From: Parvibaculum sp.
GTDB lineage: Bacteria > Pseudomonadota > Alphaproteobacteria > Parvibaculales > Parvibaculaceae
Reading direction: 5' to 3'
Assembly (NCBI GenBank): GCA_030645235.1
Contig: JAUSMV010000030.1
Location: forward strand, 1,232,988-1,296,987
DNA length: 64,000 nucleotides
In this document: piece by piece, positions 35,286-44,788 of the stretch
Position numbering within the stretch: position 1 is the stretch's first letter
Layout: each line of letters begins with the position of its first letter
Notes under the pieces: generated by a model
Databases searched by the model: none
The model's input: the letters and a program-made list of their open reading frames with translations, nothing else
Told to the model about the DNA's origin: nothing
Translations under genes and position numbers: made by a program

Positions 35286-37088
35286 TCAGTTCTCGTCCAT
35301 CTTCAAAGCGGCGATGAAGGCATCCTGCGGAATATCGACGCGACCAAATTGGCGCATCTTCTTTTTGCCCTCTTTCTGCTTGTCCAGCAGTTTGCGCTTA
35401 CGCGTCGCGTCGCCGCCATAGCATTTGGCCGTCACGTCCTTGCGCATGGCCGCAATTGTCTCGCGCGCCACAATGCGCCCGCCGATGGCCGCCTGAATCG
35501 GGATCTTGAAGAGATGTTTGGGGATCAGCTCTTTCAGCTTCTCGCACATGGCGCGGCCACGCTGCTCGGCGCGGCTTCTGTGCACGATCGTTGAAAGCGC
35601 GTCAACGAGCTCGTCATTTACGAGAATCGTCATTTTGACGAGTTCACCCGGATCATAGCCCTCAATGTGATAGTCGAAGCTCGCATAGCCGCGGCTCACC
35701 GACTTCAGACGATCATAGAAATCGAGCACAACTTCATTGAGCGGCAGGCGATAAACGAGCATTGCGCGCGAACCGGCATAAGTGAGATCAATCTGCGAAC
35801 CGCGACGGTCTTCGCAAAGCTTCAGCACCGCACCAAGATATTCGTCAGGCACAAGGATCGTTGCTTTAATCCACGGTTCCTGAATATGGTCGATCTTCAT
35901 TGTGTCCGGCATGTCAGCCGGATTGTGCATATCCTCGACCGTTCCATCCGTCATATGCAGATGGTAGATCACGGAGGGTGCCGTGGTGATGAGATCGATA
36001 TTGAATTCACGCTCAATGCGCTCGCGGATAATTTCGAGATGCAGCAGGCCCAAAAAGCCGCAACGGAAGCCGAAGCCAAGCGCGGCTGAGGTTTCCATTT
36101 CAAACTCAAAGCTCGCATCATTGAGACGCAGCTTACCCATCGCTTCGCGCAGGTCTTCAAACTCCGAGGCATCCACCGGAAAGAGGCCGCAGAATACAAC
36201 CGGCTGTGCAGGTTTGAAGCCCGCCAAGGCTTGCGCGCAAGGACGGCGCTCTTCGGTCACGGTGTCGCCGACGCGCGTGTCAGCGACTTCCTTGATTGAG
36301 GCTGTGAAATAACCGATCTCACCGGGCGTCAGGCTCGCTACACTCTCGCGCTTGGGGCGGAAAATACCGACCTGCTCCAGCGTATAGGTCCCGCCCGTGC
36401 CCATCATCTGCACGCGCTGACCTTTTTTAATCTCTCCGTCAATCACGCGCACCAGAACGACAACGCCGAGATACGCGTCATACCAGCTATCAACAAGCAT
36501 CGCTTTCAGAGGCGCTTTGATGTCGCCCTTGGGCGCTGGCAGACGCTTCACAATCGCTTCGAGCACATCGGGGATACCAATGCCGCTTTTCGCTGAAATC
36601 TCAATCGCGTCCGACGCATCAAGCCCAATCACATCTTCGATCTGCGCGCGCGTCGCTTCGACGTCGGCGGCCGGCAGGTCGATCTTGTTGAGGACGGGGA
36701 CAACTTCGTGATTTACCTCAAGTGCCTGATAGACATTGGCAAGCGTCTGGGCTTCGACACCCTGACTGGCGTCAACGACAAGGAGCGAGCCCTCACAGGC
36801 GGCAAGCGAGCGGTTCACTTCGTAAGCAAAGTCCACATGGCCCGGCGTGTCGATGAGATTGAGCTCATACATCTCGCCGTCCTGGGCGCGGTAGTCGAGG
36901 CGCACGGTCTGGGCTTTAATGGTGATTCCGCGTTCGCGTTCAATATCCATGCTATCGAGCACCTGCTCCTTCATCTCACGCGCCTCAAGGCCACCGCAGA
37001 TCTGGATCAGGCGGTCGGCGAGCGTCGATTTCCCGTGGTCAATATGGGCGATGATGGAGAAATTGCGGATATGGGAGAGTTCGGTCAT
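35286..37088 (-). CDS. lepA: Elongation factor 4 (LepA)
   Basis: Ribosome-bound GTPase, 600 aa, implicated in translation under ionic stress and in 30S biogenesis. GTPase motifs are [15 protein letters not shown] (P-loop), [16 protein letters not shown], and [11 protein letters not shown]. The LepA-specific C-terminal domain is complete ([39 protein letters not shown]). The first residues [20 protein letters not shown] are typical of the family, so the start is secure. It stands alone, with no same-strand gene close upstream. Confidence 0.97.
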   Translation of the reverse strand: MTELSHIRNFSIIAHIDHGKSTLADRLIQICGGLEAREMKEQVLDSMDIERERGITIKAQTVRLDYRAQDGEMYELNLIDTPGHVDFAYEVNRSLAACEGSLLVVDASQGVEAQTLANVYQALEVNHEVVPVLNKIDLPAADVEATRAQIEDVIGLDASDAIEISAKSGIGIPDVLEAIVKRLPAPKGDIKAPLKAMLVDSWYDAYLGVVVLVRVIDGEIKKGQRVQMMGTGGTYTLEQVGIFRPKRESVASLTPGEIGYFTASIKEVADTRVGDTVTEERRPCAQALAGFKPAQPVVFCGLFPVDASEFEDLREAMGKLRLNDASFEFEMETSAALGFGFRCGFLGLLHLEIIRERIEREFNIDLITTAPSVIYHLHMTDGTVEDMHNPADMPDTMKIDHIQEPWIKATILVPDEYLGAVLKLCEDRRGSQIDLTYAGSRAMLVYRLPLNEVVLDFYDRLKSVSRGYASFDYHIEGYDPGELVKMTILVNDELVDALSTIVHRSRAEQRGRAMCEKLKELIPKHLFKIPIQAAIGGRIVARETIAAMRKDVTAKCYGGDATRKRKLLDKQKEGKKKMRQFGRVDIPQDAFIAALKMDEN

Positions 37089-37188
37089 GGGGCCGTTTTG
37101 AGCTTTCTATGGGGCAAGCGCCGCCCATATAGCACTGAGTGCCCCTTGAAGCCAATGAGACCCTTTTGCCGTACTTTTTTGGGGGTCT

Positions 37189-38013
37189 TTATCCCTGCCA
37201 GTTGGCCTTACGCTTCTCCATCCATGCCTTCACGCCTTCTTTATAGTCGGGATGCGTGGACATTTCGGTGAGCATGGCCTCGGCATGGTTGACGGCGGAG
37301 GCCGCGTCGCCGTGGAGGTCCTTGTATATCTGTCGCTTGGTCTCACGGAGCGAGCCGGGCGAGACCCCATCAGCCATGGCTCGGGCGTAAGCGATCACAT
37401 GGGGCACAAGGTCGGCGGGCGCGACAAGCTTATTCAGAAACCCCATCTCCATGGCCTCGTCTGACGTGAAGATGCGGCTTGAGAGGAGAACGTCATTTGC
37501 CCGCGTCACACCGATGATGCGCGGCAGGAGCCATGACAGACCGTATTCGGCGGGGAAATTGAAGCGACCATGGGCTGCTGTGAACTTTGCCCCCGGCACG
37601 GCAAAACGCAAATCGGCAAAGGCTGCCAGCACAAGACCCACACCAGCGGCCGCGCCGTTGATCGCGGCGATGACAGGTTTTGTAAGCCCGAAGTGATAGG
37701 CGAAAGTCGCGTCGAATTCTGCTGCTACGCCATAGCCCGGTCGCGCAATGTCTTCCGAAATCCCTGCATCATATTTGCCGCGTTCGGAGTGACCTTCGAG
37801 CGCATTCAAATCAGCACCCGCACAGAAAGCCTGCCCCTCAGGATCACCCGTCACGATGATGACGCGGACGGCCTTGTCGTGGTCGGCCTCGTTCAGCACC
37901 CAGCGATATTCCGTGTGCATGCGGCCCGTCCATGCATTGCGACGTTTAGGACGCGACAGTGTGATGGTGGCGATGCCGTCCGCAATCTCATAGCGAATGG
38001 TTTTGAGTTCCAT
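37189..38013 (-). CDS. Enoyl-CoA hydratase/isomerase family protein
   Basis: A 274-aa crotonase-fold protein. The oxyanion-hole regions are FCAGADLNALEG and INGAAAGVGLVLAAFADLRFA. In the catalytic segment the usual first Glu (PEI-type) is replaced in AKFTAAHGRFNFPAEYGLSW, while a Glu is kept in PAEYG. That pattern is seen in one crotonase subgroup and leaves the exact reaction open. It is 20 bp upstream of nothing obvious; the YjbR-type gene precedes it on the same strand by 20 bp, so they may be cotranscribed. Confidence 0.85.
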   Translation of the reverse strand: MELKTIRYEIADGIATITLSRPKRRNAWTGRMHTEYRWVLNEADHDKAVRVIIVTGDPEGQAFCAGADLNALEGHSERGKYDAGISEDIARPGYGVAAEFDATFAYHFGLTKPVIAAINGAAAGVGLVLAAFADLRFAVPGAKFTAAHGRFNFPAEYGLSWLLPRIIGVTRANDVLLSSRIFTSDEAMEMGFLNKLVAPADLVPHVIAYARAMADGVSPGSLRETKRQIYKDLHGDAASAVNHAEAMLTEMSTHPDYKEGVKAWMEKRKANWQG

Positions 38014-38033
38014 GGGTTTCCTCCCGCGCGATC

Positions 38034-38378
38034 TTATTGGCCGTCATGTTCTTTCAGCAACGTTTTCGGCGCTACATTACGCCAACCGCGCAGCATCGCC
38101 TCTTTAACCGCCTTAGCATTTGCTGCTTTCAGATGCACAACCGTCCATCCCTTTTGCCCCCAACCACCCGGCACCGGCGAAAAGACCTTGGGCGTGCTTT
38201 CGACAAGCATCGCCTGCTCTTCCACTTGCAGCTTCACAACAGCTTCTTGTTTCTCGGCATGAAGAGAGGCAAAGATCTTTTTGCGCACGCGGAAGTCGGG
38301 TTGATCGAAATGGCTCATCTCGACAGCTTCAGGCAAAGCCAGTGCGATCTTGCGCGTTTCTGCCGCTGTGACCGCCAT
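38034..38378 (-). CDS. MmcQ/YjbR-family DNA-binding-like protein
   Basis: A 114-aa protein of the YjbR/MmcQ (CyaY-like fold) family. It has the typical order: an N-terminal helix with LALPEAVEMSHFDQPDFRV, then KKIFASLHAEKQEAVVKL, VFSPVPGGWGQKGWTVVHL and KAVKEAMLRGWRNVAP. DNA binding has been suggested for relatives, but function is not established. It sits 3 bp after pheT, so it may ride on the phe operon transcript. Confidence 0.85.
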   Translation of the reverse strand: MAVTAAETRKIALALPEAVEMSHFDQPDFRVRKKIFASLHAEKQEAVVKLQVEEQAMLVESTPKVFSPVPGGWGQKGWTVVHLKAANAKAVKEAMLRGWRNVAPKTLLKEHDGQ

Positions 38379-38381
38379 GAC

Positions 38382-40814
38382 TTATCCCCGAAGTGTACCG
38401 CCCGTTGCTTTGACAACCGCCGCGATCACCGCTTTGGACACGGTATCAATTTCTTCGTCGGTCAAAGTTTTTTCGGAGGGCTGCAGAGTGACTTCAATCG
38501 CGAGAGACTTCTTGCCCTCGCCCATTGCGCCACCCTCGAAGACGTCGAAGAGCGACACGTCGCTGATGAGTTTCTTATCGGCGTTTTTCGCCGCGCGGAT
38601 GAGCGCGTCAGAGGCGACGGTGCTATCCACCACAAAGGCGAAGTCGCGGCGCAAGGGTTGCAAGTCAGAAAGAACAAGCGGGAATTTCGCGCGTGTCGCT
38701 TTTTTCTTCGGGTCCGGAATATTCGCCGGAAAGACTTCAAACGCGACAATCGGACCCGTCACATCCATCGCGGCCAAAATGCGCGGATGAATTTCACCGA
38801 AATAACCGATGGTTTTGGTCGGGCCCAATTTGAACGAGCCCGAGCGTCCCGGATGATACCAATGCGGCGCGTCATTACTCACCTGCAATTGAGGTGCACC
38901 AAGGCTCGCAAGCAGAGCAAGCGCATCAGCCTTGGCGTCGAGCGCTTCGACAGCACCGGCTTTGCCCTGCCAATGGCGACCGGCACCCAGAGGCCGCGCT
39001 GTGCCGCGGCGGATGCCTGTTGCGGCAAAGGTCTGACCTTCGGGCGTCTCATCACCAAATTGCTGGCCGGCTTCAAAGAGCGCCACATCAGCAAAGCCGC
39101 GCGCGCCGTTGCGGCCAGCAGCCGCGATCAGGCCTGCGAGCAGGCTCGGGCGCATATGGCTCATATCGGTTGAAATCGGATTGGCCAATTTCAGCGCCGG
39201 TGTCGCATTGCCACCACCAAAGAGCGAGGCCTGCGCCTCTGACACGAAAGACCAGTTGACCGTTTCAACGAGACCGCGCGCGGCAAGTGCGCGACGCGAA
39301 ATGCGTTCGCGTTTTTGTTGTACCGACAAAACAGGTTTGGCCACCGCATGGATACGCGGCAGAGCGACGGACTTCACGCCCGCAAGACCGTGCACACGCA
39401 CAATCTCTTCAACGAGATCGGCCTGACCATCAATATCAGGACGCCATGACGGCACGCTTACGTCAAACAACCCGCCTGATTTCCCCGTCACACCAAAACC
39501 GAGATGCTTCAAGATGCTTTCAGATTCATTGCGCGCAAGCGAAAGACCTGTGAGTTTTTCAACGCGCATCGGGTCGAAGTGAATCACTTTGGTTGTGTCA
39601 GGCACCTCGCCCGCAACGATGACCTGCGAAGGCTCGCCACCGCAAAGCTGCATGATCATGCGGGTCGCAAGTTCCAAACCCGGCACGGTGAAGGCGGGGT
39701 CAATACCGCGCTCGAAGCGATAGCGGGCGTCTGAAATAATCCCCGTGGCGCGGCCTGTCTTTGCCGTGCGCACCGGATCGAAATAAGCGCTCTCAACAAA
39801 TACATCGACCGTCTCAAGCGAAGAGCCTGATGCTTCGCCACCCATGACGCCCGCAAAACCAAGCACGTTCTCATCGTCGGCAATGACGCAATATTCCGGC
39901 GCAACGTCATAGGTCTTGCCATCAAGCGCTGCGAGTTTTTCGCCCTTGCGGCCAAGACGGGCGCGCAGATCGCCTTTGATTTTCGACGCGTCATAAACAT
40001 GCAGCGGGCGCGCGCGGTCGAGCGACAGGAAATTCGTAATATCAACGAGCGCATTGATCGGGCGGAGACCAACAGCGGACAAATAGTGCTGCAACCATTC
40101 CGGGCTCGGGCCGTTTTTCACGCCACGAATAAGTCGGCCTGCGAATATGGGGCAAGCGCTTTCCGTGCCGGATGCAAATTCAAGTTTGATGCCGATGGGG
40201 CTCTGAAACTTACCCTCGACCGGAGACAGGTTGCCTTCGCGCAGACGGCCAAGACCGGCGGCAGCCAAATCGCGCGCAACGCCATAGACGCCGAGACAAT
40301 CAGGACGGTTCGGGGTGATCGCGATTTCGATGACGGGATCGTTCGCACCCAGCGCTTCGGATGCCAACGTACCGACCGCAAATGTATCGGGCAATTCAAT
40401 GATGCCGTCGTGCTCTTCCGACAGTTCAAGCTCGCGCATCGAGCACATCATGCCATTGGATTCAACGCCACGAATTTTGGTGGGCTTCAGGACCATCCCG
40501 TTCGCGGGGATCGTCGCGCCTGATGGTGCGAAGATACCGGTGAGACCTGCGCGCGCGTTGGGCGCACCGCAGACGACCTGCAGCACTTCGATCTTATCCC
40601 CGACCAATGCTTCCACTTTGCAGACGCGCAATTTGTCGGCGTCGGGATGGGGCACAGCTTCAAGAATTTTGGCAACGCGGAAAGACGCCAAAACTTTCGC
40701 GGGATCTTCGACGCCTTCGACTTCGAGGCCAAGCATCGTCAATTGCGTGACGATCTCGTCAAGCGTTGCTTCTGTGTCGAGCGGCTGTTTCAGCCAGGAG
40801 AGGGTGAATTTCAC
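38382..40814 (-). CDS. pheT: Phenylalanyl-tRNA synthetase beta subunit
   Basis: Large subunit (810 aa) of the heterotetrameric PheRS. The N-terminal tRNA-binding OB-fold domain runs about residues 40-150 ([21 protein letters not shown]). The B3/B4 editing domain follows ([21 protein letters not shown]), then B5 ([12 protein letters not shown] region onward). The C-terminal FDX-ACB anticodon-binding domain has [21 protein letters not shown]. The start overlaps the pheS stop by 4 bp. Complete length, no sign of damage. Confidence 0.96.
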   Translation of the reverse strand: MKFTLSWLKQPLDTEATLDEIVTQLTMLGLEVEGVEDPAKVLASFRVAKILEAVPHPDADKLRVCKVEALVGDKIEVLQVVCGAPNARAGLTGIFAPSGATIPANGMVLKPTKIRGVESNGMMCSMRELELSEEHDGIIELPDTFAVGTLASEALGANDPVIEIAITPNRPDCLGVYGVARDLAAAGLGRLREGNLSPVEGKFQSPIGIKLEFASGTESACPIFAGRLIRGVKNGPSPEWLQHYLSAVGLRPINALVDITNFLSLDRARPLHVYDASKIKGDLRARLGRKGEKLAALDGKTYDVAPEYCVIADDENVLGFAGVMGGEASGSSLETVDVFVESAYFDPVRTAKTGRATGIISDARYRFERGIDPAFTVPGLELATRMIMQLCGGEPSQVIVAGEVPDTTKVIHFDPMRVEKLTGLSLARNESESILKHLGFGVTGKSGGLFDVSVPSWRPDIDGQADLVEEIVRVHGLAGVKSVALPRIHAVAKPVLSVQQKRERISRRALAARGLVETVNWSFVSEAQASLFGGGNATPALKLANPISTDMSHMRPSLLAGLIAAAGRNGARGFADVALFEAGQQFGDETPEGQTFAATGIRRGTARPLGAGRHWQGKAGAVEALDAKADALALLASLGAPQLQVSNDAPHWYHPGRSGSFKLGPTKTIGYFGEIHPRILAAMDVTGPIVAFEVFPANIPDPKKKATRAKFPLVLSDLQPLRRDFAFVVDSTVASDALIRAAKNADKKLISDVSLFDVFEGGAMGEGKKSLAIEVTLQPSEKTLTDEEIDTVSKAVIAAVVKATGGTLRG

Positions 40815-41902
40815 GACGACAACCCTCCGGCGAGAGACGGCACATCGAGCGCCGAGAATCCATAGTGACGCAACCAGCGCAGATCACTTTCAAAGAAGGC
40901 GCGCAAATCTGGGATGCCGTATTTGAGCATCGCGATACGATCAAGACCCATGCCGAAGGCAAAGCCCTGATACTTCTCAGGATCGAGACCGGCGGCTTTC
41001 AGCACATTGGGATGGACCATGCCGCAGCCGAGGATTTCCAGCCAATCGTCGCCTTCGCCGATGCGGATTTCATTGCCGAGACGGGCGCAGCGCACATCGA
41101 CTTCCATCGACGGTTCGGTGAAGGGGAAGAAGGACGGACGCATGCGCAGTTCCACGCCTTCGACTTCAAAGAAAGCGCGCAGGAATTCTTCGAGCACCCA
41201 TTTCAGATGGCCCATATGCGTCGTCTCGTCGATGACAAGACCTTCGATCTGATGGAATTGCGGCGTATGGGTCTGGTCGCTGTCGCTGCGATAGGTACGG
41301 CCCGGGCAAATGAAGCGGAAAGGCGGCTTACCCTTTTCCATCGTGCGGACCTGTACGGGGCTTGTATGCGTGCGCAGCAACAGACGCGAGCCATCGGCGC
41401 GGGGTTCGAAATAGAAGGTGTCGTGCATTTCGCGCGCGGGATGTGCTTCGGGGAAGTTCAATGCCGTGAAGTTGTAATGGTCGCTCTCAATGTCGGGGCC
41501 CTGCTCATAGGCAAAGCCCATATCGGCAAAGATCGAGATGACTTCATCAAGCACTTGAGAGAGCGGGTGAATGCGACCCGCCTCAATCGCGCTTTCCCGC
41601 ACCGGCAATGTCACATCGATTTTTTCATGTGCGAGGCGGGCTTCGAGGGCGGCTTCGGTGAGCGCTGATTTACGGGCAGCGAGCGCCTCTGTAAGGCGGT
41701 CTTTGAGACCATTAAGCGCGGGGCCAGCGGTCTGGCGCTCTTCAGCGCTCATGCCGCCAAGGCTCTTCATCAGGTCCGAGACGGAACCTTTTTTGCCAAG
41801 AGCCGCGACGCGCACGGCGTCGAGTGTCGCTTCATCATTGGCGGCTACAATCGCCGCAACAATGTCAGCTTCGAGTTTTGATAGGTCCTGAATGTCCGCC
41901 AT
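40811..41902 (-). CDS. pheS: Phenylalanyl-tRNA synthetase alpha subunit
   Basis: Catalytic subunit of PheRS, 363 aa from ATG 41902. It has an N-terminal coiled-coil ([41 protein letters not shown]). The class II core follows: motif 1 [19 protein letters not shown], motif 2 region [20 protein letters not shown], and motif 3 [18 protein letters not shown]. The F-x-Q pocket and HQIEGLVID are present. A longer frame to 42025 lacks homology and is rejected. pheS-pheT follow rplT by 178 bp. Confidence 0.97.
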   Translation of the reverse strand: MADIQDLSKLEADIVAAIVAANDEATLDAVRVAALGKKGSVSDLMKSLGGMSAEERQTAGPALNGLKDRLTEALAARKSALTEAALEARLAHEKIDVTLPVRESAIEAGRIHPLSQVLDEVISIFADMGFAYEQGPDIESDHYNFTALNFPEAHPAREMHDTFYFEPRADGSRLLLRTHTSPVQVRTMEKGKPPFRFICPGRTYRSDSDQTHTPQFHQIEGLVIDETTHMGHLKWVLEEFLRAFFEVEGVELRMRPSFFPFTEPSMEVDVRCARLGNEIRIGEGDDWLEILGCGMVHPNVLKAAGLDPEKYQGFAFGMGLDRIAMLKYGIPDLRAFFESDLRWLRHYGFSALDVPSLAGGLSS

Positions 41903-42009
41903 GAGCTTTCTCAAACGCAAAAGGTCGCCAAAATCCGAGAGATCACAAGCCGGGTGGTCTCGGTGGCGAGGGAACGTATGAGTAAGCTGGTCCGCCCCAC
42001 CCCGGTCCG

Positions 42010-42031
42010 GTCCGCATGTCGCCATGCGGAC
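42010..42031. repeat. Perfect inverted repeat between rplT and pheS
   Basis: GTCCGCATG and CATGCGGAC form a 9-bp stem with a 4-nt loop. No T-tract follows on the minus strand, so it may be an RNA-processing or attenuator-related hairpin rather than a simple terminator. Confidence 0.5.
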
Positions 42032-42080
42032 CCCGACGGGTGTATCGGCCCTGAAGGGTCAGGTAAAGAGCGGCCCGCGA

Positions 42081-42437
42081 TTAAGCGAGTGCTGCTTGGG
42101 CCTTTGTGACCAGGGCCTTGAAGGCCTCAGGCTCGTGGATGGCGAGGTCCGAGAGCACCTTGCGGTCAACCTCGATGCCAGCCTTGCTGAGGCCGTCGAT
42201 AAATCGGCCATAGGTCAGGCCAAGCTCGCGTGTCGCGGCATTGATGCGCTGGATCCAGAGCGAGCGGAAATTGCGCTTCTTGGTGCGACGGTCGCGATAG
42301 GCGTACTGGCCAGCCTTTTCGACTGCCTGATTGGCAATGCGGAAAGTATTTTTGCGACGACCGTAAAAGCCCTTCGCTGCCTTAATAACTTTGCGGTGGC
42401 GGGCGTGAGTGGTAACGCCCCGTTTAACGCGTGACAT
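42081..42437 (-). CDS. rplT: 50S ribosomal protein L20
   Basis: Ribosomal protein L20, 118 aa, which binds 23S rRNA early in 50S assembly. [20 protein letters not shown] and [20 protein letters not shown] start the basic N-terminal arm; the C-terminal globular part is [20 protein letters not shown]. In other bacteria L20 represses its own operon by binding the mRNA leader. It follows rpmI by 40 bp, and a structured leader precedes rpmI here. Confidence 0.98.
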   Translation of the reverse strand: MSRVKRGVTTHARHRKVIKAAKGFYGRRKNTFRIANQAVEKAGQYAYRDRRTKKRNFRSLWIQRINAATRELGLTYGRFIDGLSKAGIEVDRKVLSDLAIHEPEAFKALVTKAQAALA

Positions 42438-42477
42438 GGCTTAATTCCTCTTCAGGTACCTTAGGATTTCCGGGTCT

Positions 42478-42678
42478 TCACGCGTTGGGCATGAAGTATT
42501 TGAGCACACGCGCCGCATCCACAGGGGACATGATCGTGGTGCCGCGCTTATTCCGGATCTGCTTGTTGGATCGACGGATCATCATATGGCGTTTGCCGGT
42601 CTGACCACGTTTCACCAGGCCTGAAGCGGTAAGCCTGAAGCGCTTCTTGGTACCGCTTTTCGTCTTCAACTTGGGCAT
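42478..42678 (-). CDS. rpmI: 50S ribosomal protein L35
   Basis: Ribosomal protein L35, 66 aa: [20 protein letters not shown], then [20 protein letters not shown], ending in [14 protein letters not shown] 42678 follows a strong AAAGGAGA site. The open frame extends upstream to 42753, but that part would be leader RNA and lacks homology. Usual infC-rpmI-rplT linkage is broken: infC lies nearly 7 kb away on the same strand. Confidence 0.97.
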   Translation of the reverse strand: MPKLKTKSGTKKRFRLTASGLVKRGQTGKRHMMIRRSNKQIRNKRGTTIMSPVDAARVLKYFMPNA

Positions 42679-42697
42679 TTTGCTCTCCTTTTGGGTC

Positions 42698-42743
42698 AGC
42701 CCCACTCGCTGAAGACCTTGAAAGCACAAGGAAAAATGGGGCT
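42698..42743 (-). promoter_or_regulatory. Structured leader of rpmI-rplT, candidate autoregulatory element
   Basis: On the RNA (minus strand) AGCCCCA (42737-42743) pairs with TGGGGCT (42698-42704) as an outer stem. It encloses an inner hairpin, CCTTG (42727-42731) with CAAGG (42716-42720). The element ends 19 nt before the L35 start codon, directly ahead of the ribosome site. L20 binds leader structures in other bacteria; whether this one does is inference. Confidence 0.55.
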
Positions 42744-42805
42744 CGTCTTGCATTTCGGACTACCACGGCATGCCCTTCATGGCCGGGTCGTCCCGAAGTC
42801 GCGGA

Positions 42806-42833
42806 TTTATAAGGGAAAAGAGGGGAAGGTCAA
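42806..42833 (-). promoter_or_regulatory. Probable sigma-70 promoter of rpmI-rplT
   Basis: TTGACC (42828-42833) and TATAAA (42806-42811) on the minus strand are spaced by 16 nt. Transcription would start near 42799, giving a leader of about 120 nt that contains the nested hairpin. Confidence 0.65.
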
Positions 42834-43045
42834 GGGTAGAGGGGGCAGATAGCCTGGCTTCTTTGCCGCAGTCAGACGGGAAAGGGCATGGAAATGGCGG
42901 CGACTGGCGCGGCGGGGCTTGGCTTCAGGGTCATTGAGCTCGAAAGTCTCGTTACCGGCCACGATTACGACAGTAAACGACCCCGTTCCGGCAGTTTAAT
43001 GGCTGGATTCGCCGCAGTAGCGGACCGCAAGAGATCATGCTGTCC
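42834..43045. other. Intergenic sequence upstream of rpmI, no gene seen
   Basis: The gap between the I78-type gene stop and the rpmI start is 367 bp in total. The half nearer rpmI holds its promoter and leader. In the remaining 212 bp no credible ORF, RNA or repeat was recognised. Confidence 0.55.
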
Positions 43046-43402
43046 TCAGCCACAATGGAGTTTCGTCACCACATCCTTGTCATCGAGTGTGATGTTCAGG
43101 CGGTTGATACGATAATCTTCGGTGACTGCCGTATCGGGACGGATGATCCGCACGCTACCCACATCTGTCAGCGAATTAGCAGCAAGCCACGTTTCCAAGC
43201 CGGTAAAGGGCTTGCCAATCCATGTGTTGCCGAGACTGTCAGCCACCACCGCACAACCCTTCAATCCCTGCTCAAAGGCTTCGGCATGGCGGTCTTTGGG
43301 CGAGCCGGGTTCGCCTGCATTTTTCTCGCCGTCACATCCTGCCATGGCCGTCACTGAGACGAGCACGAGGGCCAGCCTCACTCCTTTGAACATGAATGCC
43401 AT
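43046..43402 (-). CDS. I78-family peptidase inhibitor-like lipoprotein
   Basis: A 118-aa exported protein with lipobox (VLVSVTAMAGCDG). The C-terminal 45 residues match the I78 inhibitor fold: RIIRPDTAVTEDYRINRLNI and TLDDKDVVTKLHCG. Its two domain Cys (KGCAVV and LHCG) are placed as in that family. A periplasmic protease-protection role is inferred. It ends 367 bp before the rpmI start and follows the flavin monooxygenase gene by only 3 bp, so it may share that transcript. Confidence 0.75.
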   Translation of the reverse strand: MAFMFKGVRLALVLVSVTAMAGCDGEKNAGEPGSPKDRHAEAFEQGLKGCAVVADSLGNTWIGKPFTGLETWLAANSLTDVGSVRIIRPDTAVTEDYRINRLNITLDDKDVVTKLHCG

Positions 43403-43405
43403 CCC

Positions 43406-44653
43406 TTACTCCGCCGCGCTTGTCTGATTGACCTGTGCCTTTGCAACCGACGCGCGCACCACGGGGATTTCATCGTCCGCCAGCGGCTTCATCCAGTTTT
43501 TACGCGCGAGGGCTGCTTCAATGTAAGGGGCAAGCTCACGTGCTTTGCGGGCTTCGCGCTCGGCAACTTCGGCTTTGAACTCCGGCATGACTTCAGCGGC
43601 GAAGAGTTCAAGTGACTCGCAGATATGCTCATGCTTGTTGCGCCCTGCCTGCTGCATGAAGATCACCTGATCGATGCCCGAGGCCTGAAAGGCGCGCAGA
43701 TGCTTGCGCATATCGTCGGGCGTGCCGATGCCTGAGGCATAGTTCTCGGCCATCGCCGCTGCCGCTACCATTTCTTCGGTGCGGTCGCCGCGTTTTTTCA
43801 GATAGTCGCCCCACATATCCGTGCGGCCCGGCACTGTGTCATGTGCCACGAGCGCATTGAGCGCATAGCCGAAGAACTCAAAGCCTTCATGACCACGGCG
43901 GATCGCTTCTGAGCGGTCTTTATGGATCGAGAAGTTTGAGACCATCGCGATATTAGCATTGACGCTATGGCCAATGGGCTTGCACTGGTCGGATTTGATG
44001 ATGCCGTAATAGATGTCAGACCATGCATGTGCTTCAGCAGGATCAATGAAGGAAAAAGCGAGCGCGCCGACGCCCAACTGGGCGGCCACTTTGATCGTAT
44101 CGCGATTGGTGCAAGCCATCCACATAGGCGGATGCGGCTTCTGTACGGGCTTGGGCAACACATTGCGACAGGGCATAGAGAAATACTGACTCTCAAATCC
44201 CGGATAAGGATCGAGCACCATCATATTGGCGATCTGCTCACCTGCCTCAATCGCCATGGCGCGTTTTTCCTTGGCGGGAATATGGAAGCCACCAAGCTCC
44301 AGACGCGTCGCACCTTCGCCGATGCCGAAATCAAGACGACCGCGCGAGATAATATCGAGCGTCGCCAAACCTTCGGCCGTGCGGGCGGGATGGTTGTAAT
44401 TGGGGATCACCTGCCGGATGCCATGACCGACGCGGATGTTTTTGGTGCGCGCGGCGGCAGCGGCCAAAAAGACTTCCGGTGCGGAGGAGTGCGAATACTC
44501 ATCGAGGAAGTGATGCTCGACTTCCCATGCATGATCAAAGCCGAGCTTGTCGGCAAGCACCACCTGATCGAGCGCCTCATGGAACAGGCGTTCTTCGTCG
44601 CCAGGCAGCCAGGGTTTGGGCAATTGTAATTCGTAGAAGACACCGAATTTCAT
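43406..44653 (-). CDS. LLM-class flavin-dependent monooxygenase (luciferase-like)
   Basis: A 415-aa luciferase-like oxidoreductase expected to use reduced FMN and oxygen. The TIM-barrel signature is clear: FGVFYELQLPKPW, FDHAWEVEHHFLDEYSHSSA, RVGHGIRQVIPNYNHPARTA, LDIISRGRLDFGIGEGATR. ATG 44653 is preceded by GGGAGGA. It is divergent from the dehydrogenase-tetR-ligase operon and shares a promoter region with a perfect palindrome. The substrate is unknown; an aromatic or alkyl carboxylate pathway is plausible. Confidence 0.88.
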   Translation of the reverse strand: MKFGVFYELQLPKPWLPGDEERLFHEALDQVVLADKLGFDHAWEVEHHFLDEYSHSSAPEVFLAAAAARTKNIRVGHGIRQVIPNYNHPARTAEGLATLDIISRGRLDFGIGEGATRLELGGFHIPAKEKRAMAIEAGEQIANMMVLDPYPGFESQYFSMPCRNVLPKPVQKPHPPMWMACTNRDTIKVAAQLGVGALAFSFIDPAEAHAWSDIYYGIIKSDQCKPIGHSVNANIAMVSNFSIHKDRSEAIRRGHEGFEFFGYALNALVAHDTVPGRTDMWGDYLKKRGDRTEEMVAAAAMAENYASGIGTPDDMRKHLRAFQASGIDQVIFMQQAGRNKHEHICESLELFAAEVMPEFKAEVAEREARKARELAPYIEAALARKNWMKPLADDEIPVVRASVAKAQVNQTSAAE

Positions 44654-44723
44654 GTGATCCTCCCAGATCGTTTGGCCTCACGCCTGTTCTCATTTTGCAG
44701 CGCAATATACCGATGCTCGATTT

Positions 44724-44743
44724 TATATACTAGCGGGTATATA
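44724..44743. promoter_or_regulatory. Perfect palindrome, candidate TetR operator
   Basis: TATATAC-TAGCGG-GTATATA is a perfect 7-6-7 inverted repeat. It lies 71 bp from the monooxygenase start and 46 bp from the dehydrogenase start, and the TetR gene is in the rightward operon. Size and symmetry fit a TetR-family operator. Confidence 0.65.
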
Positions 44744-44788
44744 CGCAAGTCGCTATGATCGTGAGCCAAACGCGGGGGAGACGCAATC

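Noticed and set aside
38037..39173. 378-aa plus-strand ORF
   Set aside because: Antisense to the YjbR-type gene and pheT, both clearly coding on the minus strand.
40865..41668. 267-aa plus-strand ORF
   Set aside because: Antisense to pheS; no domain seen.
42888..43115. 75-aa plus-strand ORF in the rpmI upstream gap
   Set aside because: No ribosome site or recognisable features, and it runs into the oppositely oriented I78-type gene.
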